A stretch of DNA of 9,607 nt from Candidatus Omnitrophota bacterium (GTDB lineage: Bacteria > Omnitrophota > Gorgyraeia > Aquiviventales > Aquiviventaceae): the NCBI GenBank assembly GCA_016206685.1, contig JACQRB010000062.1, forward strand, positions 1 through 9,607, in the 5' to 3' direction. The translations under genes and the position numbers were made by a program. The notes beneath the pieces are model-generated. The model searched no databases, was not told the origin of the DNA, and saw only the letters and a program-made list of their open reading frames with translations. Positions 4,531-9,607 of the stretch are shown in pieces. Each line of letters begins with the position of its first letter. Positions within the stretch are counted from its first letter, which is position 1.

Positions 4531-7482
4531 ATGTCCATCCTGGCGTCTGCTCCTACGCCACAGCGCCTGGAGGAACGCCTTCTCGCCGATCTCACCCACG
4601 CCCAGCGCCAGGCGGTCACGCACCAGCAGGGCCCCCTGCTGATCCTGGCCGGTGCGGGCACCGGCAAGACCACCGTCATCACCAGGCGCATCGCGTGGCT
4701 CCTGGCCACCAAACAGGCCCGTCCCGAGGAGATCCTCGCGCTGACCTTTACCGACAAAGCGGCCGCGGAGATGGAAGAGCGCGTGGATGTCCTGGTCCCG
4801 TACGGCTACACGGACATCGCCATCTCCACCTTCCACGCGTTCGGCGACCGCCTCCTCCGTGAGCACGCCGTGGAGGCTGGCTTGTCGCCTGAGGCGCGCG
4901 TGCTGTCGCGTGCCGAGCAAGTCGTCTTCCTCCGCCAGCATCTCTTCGCGCTGCCCCTCAACCGCCTGCGCCCCCTCGTGGAGCCCGACCGGTATCTGGA
5001 GGCGCTGGCGACGGTCATCGCTCGCGCCAAAGACGAGGCGGTCACGCCGGAGGAGTTTCTGGCGCTGGCGGCGGCGCACGAGGCCGCAGCCAAGGCCGCG
5101 CCGGAGGAGGCGCGCCTGAAGGTTGAGGCCGAGCTGACGCGGGAGATGGCCGCCTGCTACGAAGCCTACCTGCGCCTCCTGCGCGAGGCCAAGGTCCTCG
5201 ATTTCGGCGGGCAGATTCTGCTGACCATCTGGCTGTTCGAGCAGCACCCCGAGCTGCTGGAGCGGCTCCGCCTCCGGTACCGCTACATCCTGGTGGACGA
5301 GTTCCAGGACACCAACTTCGCGCAGTTCCGCCTCCTGCAATTGCTCGCCTCGCCGACTGCCAGCATCGCGGTCGTCGCGGACGACGATCAGAGCATCTAT
5401 AAGTGGAGGGGCGCCGCCATCAGCAACGTCCTGAAATTCCTGGAGCACTACCAGGACGTGCGGCGGGTCGTGCTGACGGAGAATTTTCGGTCCAGCCAGG
5501 CGATCCTGGATTGCGCCTACCGCCTCATCCGCTTCAACGACCCGGACCGCCTGGAGGTGACAGAACAGATTGACAAGCGGCTCATCGCGATGAGCCCGCG
5601 AACCGCCGTTGAACCGAAGCCGGCGGTCTTCGACACCGTCTCCAGCGAAGCGGATTGGGTCGCGACGCAGATTCAACAGCAGCTCGCCTCCGGGAGGCGA
5701 CGGCCCGGAGACTTCGCGATCCTGGTGCGGACCAACAGGGAAGCGGACCTGTTCCTGCGAGCGCTCAACGTCTGCGGGATTCCCTGGCAATTCAGCGGCG
5801 CCAGCGGGCTCTTTGCCAGGGACGAAGTCAAGATGCTGGTGTCCTGCCTGAGGATCCTCGCCGACCCTGAAGACAGTCTCAGCGCCTATCACGTCCTCAG
5901 CTCCTCGCTCTACAACTGCCCGATGGAAGATCTGGTCGCGTGTCTGGCAAGGGCCAACCGGACCAACCAGGGGCTGCAGGCGGTTCTCAAAGAAGCGCTG
6001 GCAGGGAGGCCTGAGGGCCCCGCGTTGAGCGAGGAGGGCCGCCGCCAGATCGAGGCGTTCTCGAGCGACGTGAAGCGCCTCTGCGAGCTGTCCCGCACGC
6101 ACTCTCCGGGTCAACTCCTGTACCGCTGGCTGACGGATACCGGATGGCTCAAGCGGCATGCGGCCCTGGAGCGAGCCGAGGACGCCGACCGTCTCCAGTC
6201 GGTGGCACGGTTCTTCGACCAGCTCTACCGGTTTGAGGGGCTGCTGGGCAACCGCCTGCCTGAGCTCATGCGTTCCCTGGAGTGGTTTCAGGCGCTCGGC
6301 GAGTCGAACGGCGAGGAGTTCGATCCCCTGGCCAATGACCGGGTCCGCGTGCTGACGATCCACAAGGCGAAGGGGCTGGAGTTTCCCGTCGTGTTCATGG
6401 TGGGGCTGGTCCAGGGACGCTTCCCGACGCCGCTGCGCCGGGAGGCGCTTGAGCTGCCGGAGCCGCTGCTCAAGGACCTCCTCCCGTCCGGCGATTACCA
6501 CCTGCAGGAGGAACGGCGGCTCTTCTACGTCGGGATGACCCGCGCCAAGGAGGAGCTGTATCTGACCGCCGCCCACGATTACGGCGGCAAAACCGTCCGC
6601 AAGGTGAGCCAGTTCGTGCTGGAGGCGCTGAACCTGTCGGCGCCGTCGCCGCCGGCCATCCCCTCCGTCGAGGAGCGCCTCTCCAGGGCGCGGCCGCCCG
6701 CGAGCGAGGCGAGCCCCGAGCGAGGTCGAGGGACCGCCGCCCTGCCGGAGCCTCTGCGTCTGGATGCGCACGGAGCGTACGACTATCTGACCTGCCCGTT
6801 GAAGTTCCGCTATAGCCATGTCCTGCGGATCCCCATCATGCGCTACCCGTCGATCATCTACGGCGCGACGCTGCACAAAGCCGTGGAGCTGTTTTTCAAG
6901 CGTCAGATGAAGGGACAGCCCATGAGCGAGGCGGAGTTGCTGGACGCCTTTGAGCAGGCGTGGAGCTCGGAGGGCTTCCTGACCCGCGAGCATGAGGAGC
7001 AGCGCCTGGCCCGTGGCCGGGAAGTGCTGCGGGCGTTTTTTGCCGCGCAGCAGCGCAATCCGGAACAGCCCACCCTCATCGAGGAAAAATTCACCTTTCA
7101 ACTCGATGACTTCCTCGTGGCCGGCCGGTGGGACCGGGTGGACTGCCGCGGCGATGAGGCCGTCATCATTGATTACAAGTCCTCGGAGGTGACCAAGCCG
7201 CGTGAAGCCGATAAGCGTGTCCGAGAATCGCTTCAGATGGCTGTCTACGCGCTGGCGTGGAAGACGCTCCACGGGATCCTGCCGGCCCGCCTGGAGCTGC
7301 GGTTTCTGGAAACCGGTCTCGTCGGGAATGCCACGTTCACCGACGAGGATCTCCAGGAGACCTGCCGGCAGTTGAGGGAAGTGGCCCGGGGCGTCCGGGC
7401 GCTTGACTTCCATCCCCAGCCTCAGGAATACGCCTGCCGGTGGTGCGCCTACCAGTCCATCTGCCCCTTCTCCGCCGTCTGA
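4531..7482 (+). CDS. UvrD-family helicase fused to PD-(D/E)XK Fe-S nuclease (AdnAB/AddB-like)
   Basis: ATP-driven 3'-5' SF1A DNA helicase with a C-terminal nuclease, expected in processing or repair of DNA ends. Helicase motifs, in order over 983 residues: Q motif LTHAQRQAV (21-29), Walker A GAGTGKT (41-47), Ia LTFTDKAAAEM (71-81), II LVDEFQDT (254-261), III DDDQSIYKWRGA (284-295), IV LTENFRSSQ (315-323), V VLTIHKAKGLEFPVVF (607-622), VI YVGMTRAKEELYLT (666-679). The nuclease has C755 (YLTCPLKFRY), H782 (YGATLHKAVE), D868 (GRWDRVD), D881-Y-K883 (IIDYKSS) and C969, C972, C978 (CRWCAYQSICP). These make a full catalytic set plus the four cysteines of an AddB/Cas4-type iron-sulfur cluster. Both activities look intact. 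A Pro/Ala/Glu-rich linker (about 703-742) joins the halves. No AddA/RecC-like partner is visible here; AdnAB works as a heterodimer, so a partner may lie elsewhere or the protein acts alone. Confidence 0.93.
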   Translation: MSILASAPTPQRLEERLLADLTHAQRQAVTHQQGPLLILAGAGTGKTTVITRRIAWLLATKQARPEEILALTFTDKAAAEMEERVDVLVPYGYTDIAISTFHAFGDRLLREHAVEAGLSPEARVLSRAEQVVFLRQHLFALPLNRLRPLVEPDRYLEALATVIARAKDEAVTPEEFLALAAAHEAAAKAAPEEARLKVEAELTREMAACYEAYLRLLREAKVLDFGGQILLTIWLFEQHPELLERLRLRYRYILVDEFQDTNFAQFRLLQLLASPTASIAVVADDDQSIYKWRGAAISNVLKFLEHYQDVRRVVLTENFRSSQAILDCAYRLIRFNDPDRLEVTEQIDKRLIAMSPRTAVEPKPAVFDTVSSEADWVATQIQQQLASGRRRPGDFAILVRTNREADLFLRALNVCGIPWQFSGASGLFARDEVKMLVSCLRILADPEDSLSAYHVLSSSLYNCPMEDLVACLARANRTNQGLQAVLKEALAGRPEGPALSEEGRRQIEAFSSDVKRLCELSRTHSPGQLLYRWLTDTGWLKRHAALERAEDADRLQSVARFFDQLYRFEGLLGNRLPELMRSLEWFQALGESNGEEFDPLANDRVRVLTIHKAKGLEFPVVFMVGLVQGRFPTPLRREALELPEPLLKDLLPSGDYHLQEERRLFYVGMTRAKEELYLTAAHDYGGKTVRKVSQFVLEALNLSAPSPPAIPSVEERLSRARPPASEASPERGRGTAALPEPLRLDAHGAYDYLTCPLKFRYSHVLRIPIMRYPSIIYGATLHKAVELFFKRQMKGQPMSEAELLDAFEQAWSSEGFLTREHEEQRLARGREVLRAFFAAQQRNPEQPTLIEEKFTFQLDDFLVAGRWDRVDCRGDEAVIIDYKSSEVTKPREADKRVRESLQMAVYALAWKTLHGILPARLELRFLETGLVGNATFTDEDLQETCRQLREVARGVRALDFHPQPQEYACRWCAYQSICPFSAV
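6701..6732. repeat. Tandem 16-nt repeat in the helicase-nuclease linker
   Basis: Two imperfect copies, CGAGCGAGGCGAGCCC (6701-6716) and CGAGCGAGGTCGAGGG (6717-6732), lie in the coding region of the low-complexity linker (PASEASPERGRG). It may be a small duplication tolerated because the linker is disordered. Confidence 0.5.
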
Positions 7483-7526
7483 TCGCCTCGTCCCGTTCAT
7501 CCGCCGAAGAAATCCTCCTCCAGCCC

Positions 7527-7556
7527 TTGACGAAAGGATTAGTAATATGGTTAATT
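7527..7556 (+). promoter_or_regulatory. Candidate sigma70-type promoter for the small two-gene unit
   Basis: TTGACG (7527-7532) is a five-of-six match to the -35 consensus. TTAATT (7551-7556), after an 18-nt spacer, is a weak -10. The surrounding DNA (7535-7600) is markedly AT-rich against the GC-rich background, consistent with promoter melting. The -10 choice is uncertain. Confidence 0.4.
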
Positions 7557-7588
7557 TTAAATGGAAAGTAAAATGCGTTAATAAGTAA
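7547..7588 (+). CDS. Possible 13-residue leader peptide
   Basis: A short frame, MVNFKWKVKCVNK, starts at an ATG with AAAGGA (7533-7538) 8 nt upstream and stops at TAA 7586-7588. It is entirely within the AT-rich stretch and Lys-rich, unlike neighbouring genes. It conflicts with the promoter model in which transcription begins near 7563, so only one of the two can be right as drawn. It may be chance. Confidence 0.2.
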   Translation: MVNFKWKVKCVNK

Positions 7589-7674
7589 GATGCCTTTAAG
7601 GAAGGATGGTTGAAGTGAGCGAGACAGCAAGCGACTCAGGCGTCGGCGCCTATACGTGCGAGGGAGTCACCACG

Positions 7675-7932
7675 ATGTTTCAGCGATCACATAAATCAGC
7701 TCAGATCGGCGCGGCGGAGATGTCCGAGGCGCGTTTTCGTCGCTTCCTGCGGGAGCTGAGCGCCTATGAGCATCGGCTGGCCTACGAGGACACGTTGAAC
7801 GCCTTCCTCGATCTCTACTCCTCGTGGATGAAGACGCACGAGCCGTGGCTGAAGATCCGGGTCGTGATGCTCGCCTTCGAACTGCACCGGATGGATCCGG
7901 CCTTCGAGTGCAGCCTGTCCTTTCGGGACTGA
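7675..7932 (+). CDS. Small hypothetical protein, mainly helical
   Basis: I do not recognise this 85-residue protein. It lacks a signal peptide and membrane segments. It looks amphipathic-helical, with charged and aromatic residues (SEARFRRFLRELSAYEHRLAYEDTL as two adjoining helices, then SSWMKTHEPWLKIR). I prefer ATG 7675 because GGGAG (7663-7667) lies 7 nt upstream. Alternatives are GTG 7615 (9 nt after AAGG at 7602-7605) and ATG 7606 (a 108-residue product), whose AAGGAAGG is too close to the start codon. The extra N-terminal residues from 7606 look unstructured. It is followed after 7 nt by the next small gene, so the two probably form an operon. Confidence 0.65.
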   Translation: MFQRSHKSAQIGAAEMSEARFRRFLRELSAYEHRLAYEDTLNAFLDLYSSWMKTHEPWLKIRVVMLAFELHRMDPAFECSLSFRD

Positions 7933-7939
7933 CGCCCGC

Positions 7940-8311
7940 ATGCGCGACATCGTGGTCCGCAACCTCACCTCAGGGGATTGGTGCAACCGGGACTGCCTGG
8001 TGACGGAGATCATGCGCCAGGGCGAGCTGGTCTCGACCGTGACGCGACGCTGCACCTACCGGGTGGAATCGCGCACCACCGTCCTGTCCATGGATGACTC
8101 GATTCACTGGGCGAAAACCCTCGATCCGCTCCCGCCCCGCCAGGTCTACGTGACGAAGGATCTGGATCCCCAGACCGGCCAGGAGCGGGTGGTCTACAAG
8201 GTCCTGGGCTATTTGTACGCGGTGCTCGATCGCGAGGTCTTTTGCATTGGCTACCGCCATCTGCTCGCGATGACGGTGGAGGCGGACGAGCAAACGGGCT
8301 GCGAAAGTTAA
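7940..8311 (+). CDS. Small hypothetical protein
   Basis: Unrecognised 123-residue protein. It has no signal peptide or membrane helix and an alternating pattern that suggests a beta-rich fold (for example RQVYVTKDL, then RVVYKVLGYLYAVLD). Cysteines occur at C15 and C19 (CNRDC) near the N-terminus, with further single cysteines at C38, near 102 and near 121; they do not form a clear zinc-finger pattern. Its start is 7 nt after the preceding stop, with no obvious ribosome binding site, which suggests translational coupling. The stop codon TAA (8309-8311) is part of the first of three hairpins. The pair may form a complex, but that is inferred from gene order alone. Confidence 0.65.
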   Translation: MRDIVVRNLTSGDWCNRDCLVTEIMRQGELVSTVTRRCTYRVESRTTVLSMDDSIHWAKTLDPLPPRQVYVTKDLDPQTGQERVVYKVLGYLYAVLDREVFCIGYRHLLAMTVEADEQTGCES

Positions 8312-8329
8312 GGGCTCCGTGAGGCCCTT
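8310..8329 (+). terminator. Weak hairpin overlapping the stop codon
   Basis: AAGGGC (8310-8315) pairs with GCCCTT (8324-8329), followed by GTTTCG. The downstream T-rich stretch is short, so this is at best a weak terminator or a 3'-end stabilising hairpin. Confidence 0.35.
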
Positions 8330-8349
8330 GTTTCGCCGCAGGACGAGGC

Positions 8350-8368
8350 GGGTATCGAGCGGATACCC
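8350..8368 (+). other. Hairpin between the weak and strong terminators
   Basis: GGGTATC (8350-8356) pairs with GATACCC (8362-8368) around a 5-nt loop. It has no T tract. It may be a spacer hairpin or part of a structured 3' untranslated region. Confidence 0.5.
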
Positions 8369-8379
8369 CCGCTGTGGCG

Positions 8380-8411
8380 CCGGGTGACTGAGGCGGTCAC
8401 CCGGTTTTTTT
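8380..8411 (+). terminator. Strong intrinsic (Rho-independent) terminator
   Basis: CCGGGTGAC (8380-8388) and GTCACCCGG (8396-8404) form a perfect 9-bp stem around a 7-nt loop, followed by seven T residues (8405-8411). It ends the small two-gene unit just before the gpsA promoter. Confidence 0.93.
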
Positions 8412-8432
8412 ATGCCTGTGCGCGAGGTGTGG

Positions 8433-8461
8433 TTGACGGAGGTTACGCGCCATGTTAGAGT
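8433..8461 (+). promoter_or_regulatory. Sigma70-type promoter of gpsA
   Basis: TTGACG (8433-8438), a 17-nt spacer and TAGAGT (8456-8461) give a five-of-six -35 and four-of-six -10 at ideal spacing. The expected transcription start falls at about 8468-8471, at or next to the gpsA ATG. Confidence 0.65.
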
Positions 8462-8470
8462 GGGGCCGCG

Positions 8471-9472
8471 ATGACGGGTTCCAAGACCTCGATTGCCGTC
8501 TTAGGCGACGGAGGCTGGGGCACGACGCTGGCGATCCACCTGCACCGGCTGGGGCATCGGGTCAGGTGGTGGGGGGCGTTTCCGGCCTACGTCAGGCTCC
8601 TGGCTCGTCGTCGGGAAAATCCCAAGTTCCTGCCCGGCATCGCCATTCCGCACCGCCTGCCCGTGACCGCCGACCTCGGTGAGGCGCTCCAAGACGCCAA
8701 GCTCGTGATCCTGGCGGTTCCTTCGCAACACCTGCGCGGCGTGCTGCATCGGGTGCGCCGCTGCCCCCATGCCGGCAAGGCGTTTGTCAGCGTCGCCAAG
8801 GGCATCGAGACCCGCACCCTCAAGCGCATGTCGCAGGTCATGACGGAGGAGCTCGGCCCGGTCCCCATCGCGGTCCTTTCCGGCCCGAACATCGCGCGGG
8901 AAATCGCCCGGGGACATCCGGCCAGCTCCGTGGTCGCCTCGACCCATGCGCGGCTGGCGGCTGACGTGCAGCATGCCTTTATGAGCGAGCGGTTCCGCGT
9001 CTATACGTCGAGGGACGTCGTCGGGGTGGAGCTGGGCGGCTCGCTCAAGAACCCGGTGGCCATCGCGGCGGGCATCGGGGATGGGCTGGGCTTCGGGGCC
9101 AATGCCAAGGCGGCGCTCATCACGCGGGGCGTGGTCGAGATGGCGCGCTTGGGCGTGGCGATGGGCGCCAAGCCGGAGACCTTTTGGGGCCTGAGCGGCT
9201 TGGGGGATCTCATCACGACCTGTCTGGGCGGGCGCAACCGCTGGTTGGGCGAGCAGCTTGGCAGGGGCGAACGCTTGTCGGAGGTGCTGGCCCACACCGA
9301 GATGGTCATCGAAGGGGTGGAAACCACCAAGGCCGCCGTGGCGCTCGGCCGCCGCTCCGGCGTGGAGCTGCCGATCATCGAGCAGGTCTATGCCGTGCTC
9401 TTCCGCAGGAAAAACCCGACCACCGCCCTGCGCAGCCTCATGGGGCGCTCGCGCAAGGCCGAGTTCGCCTAG
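8471..9472 (+). CDS. gpsA: Glycerol-3-phosphate dehydrogenase [NAD(P)+]
   Basis: Soluble enzyme that reduces dihydroxyacetone phosphate to sn-glycerol 3-phosphate, the backbone for phospholipid synthesis. The 333-residue length matches the family. The N-terminal Rossmann loop is VLGDGGWGTTLA (10-21; G12, G14, G17). Other conserved blocks are SVAKGIE (107-113), VLSGPNIAREI (135-145), ELGGSLKNPVAIAAGI (187-202, with the catalytic lysine K193), GFGANAKAALITRG (207-220), GLSGLGDLITTC (240-251) and EGVETTKAA (281-289). No change at a key site is seen. The ATG at 8471 is favoured because the cofactor loop begins ten residues later, as usual. No Shine-Dalgarno sequence precedes it; the predicted transcript begins within three bases, suggesting leaderless translation. 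The gene is isolated between a strong terminator and the tRNA-Pro promoter, so it is probably transcribed alone. Confidence 0.97.
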   Translation: MTGSKTSIAVLGDGGWGTTLAIHLHRLGHRVRWWGAFPAYVRLLARRRENPKFLPGIAIPHRLPVTADLGEALQDAKLVILAVPSQHLRGVLHRVRRCPHAGKAFVSVAKGIETRTLKRMSQVMTEELGPVPIAVLSGPNIAREIARGHPASSVVASTHARLAADVQHAFMSERFRVYTSRDVVGVELGGSLKNPVAIAAGIGDGLGFGANAKAALITRGVVEMARLGVAMGAKPETFWGLSGLGDLITTCLGGRNRWLGEQLGRGERLSEVLAHTEMVIEGVETTKAAVALGRRSGVELPIIEQVYAVLFRRKNPTTALRSLMGRSRKAEFA

Positions 9473-9486
9473 TCCCGCCGTCGTGG

Positions 9487-9515
9487 TTGACAGCATTCCT
9501 CGTGGCTGCTACCCT
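9487..9515 (+). promoter_or_regulatory. Promoter of the tRNA-Pro gene
   Basis: TTGACA (9487-9492) is a perfect -35, followed by a 17-nt spacer and TACCCT (9510-9515), which keeps the T, A and final T of the -10. The expected start near 9522 leaves a leader of about 24 nt before the mature tRNA 5' end, to be removed by RNase P. Confidence 0.6.
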
Positions 9516-9545
9516 GTACTCGCTTTCCGCTTTGAACGGTTTGTC

Positions 9546-9607
9546 CGGGGCGTGGCGTAGTTTGGTAGCGCGCCTGAATGGGGTTCAGGAGGTCGGAGGT
9601 TCAAATC
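9546..9607 (+). tRNA. tRNA-Pro(GGG), 3' end cut off by the window
   Basis: The 5' acceptor strand is CGGGGCG, starting with the C typical of bacterial tRNA-Pro. The D arm follows, then anticodon stem CCTGA/TCAGG around the loop ATGGGGT, giving anticodon GGG (reads CCC). The T-arm begins GGAGGTTCAAATC at the window's last base. The second T-stem strand and the 3' acceptor strand lie outside the window. Confidence 0.93.

Noticed and set aside
3343..7500. A 1385-codon open frame on the minus strand
   Set aside because: It runs antisense through dgt, the lipoprotein and the helicase, including the gaps between them. Its translation is Arg/Gly/Leu/Gln-rich without domains. It is a by-product of GC-rich codon use in genes with unmistakable motifs on the plus strand.
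7511..7540. Terminator after the helicase gene (AATCCT with AGGATT)
   Set aside because: The stem is only 6 bp with an 18-nt loop, lacks a T tract, and overlaps the candidate -35 box.
8501..9496. A 331-codon open frame on the minus strand opposite gpsA
   Set aside because: The plus strand carries all GpsA motifs; the antisense product is His/Arg/Gly-rich and unrecognisable.
1..9607. A tRNA-bounded genomic island
   Set aside because: tRNA genes sit at both ends, but there is no integrase, no duplicated tRNA 3' end and no att-like repeat within the window; gpsA and dgt are ordinary chromosomal genes.

Overview
The window is GC-rich bacterial DNA, with one short AT-rich stretch near 7535-7600. 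Two lipoproteins (one NlpD-like with LysM and LytM domains), Dgt, GpsA and an iron-sulfur helicase-nuclease indicate a diderm bacterium. Nothing in the sequence fixes the phylum. My impression, from the style of the proteins and the heptanucleotide repeats, is an environmental lineage such as Nitrospirota, NC10/Methylomirabilota or Omnitrophota, held with low confidence. A tRNA-Gly(CCC) opens the window and a truncated tRNA-Pro(GGG) closes it.

Region 1-7482 reads as one long rightward gene series: tRNA-Gly, a degenerate NlpD-like lipoprotein, an AAA+/STAND-type ATPase, Dgt (dNTP triphosphohydrolase), a second lipoprotein, and a large UvrD-type helicase fused to a PD-(D/E)XK iron-sulfur nuclease. 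Gaps are small (7 to about 75 nt) and I see no terminator between these genes, so co-transcription is likely. Themes are cell-wall remodelling control, dNTP pool control and DNA end processing.

The most striking object is a ~140-bp element at 730-871. A perfect 17-bp terminal inverted repeat encloses three further perfect stems that abut one another, giving a four-helix cloverleaf with one unpaired base at the junction. It lies exactly between the stop codon of the NlpD-like gene and the start codon of the ATPase gene, and TGA is repeated on both sides. Deleting the element with one TGA copy restores an ordinary ATGA stop/start overlap. This looks like a small palindromic mobile element (MITE- or ERIC-like) inserted into a translationally coupled gene junction, with its last base rebuilding the downstream start codon.

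A second repeat system surrounds the start of the second lipoprotein gene. It consists of heptanucleotide arrays, GCAGTAN-type before the gene and TTTCTGC-type inside it. The second array encodes the hydrophobic core of the signal peptide, so array slippage would switch the gene off or on.

Region 7483-8470 holds the AT-rich candidate promoter region, two small unrecognised genes and a 3' region with three hairpins, the last a strong intrinsic terminator. GpsA follows under its own good sigma70-type promoter, with a very short or absent leader. A TTGACA-N17-TACCCT promoter then precedes tRNA-Pro.
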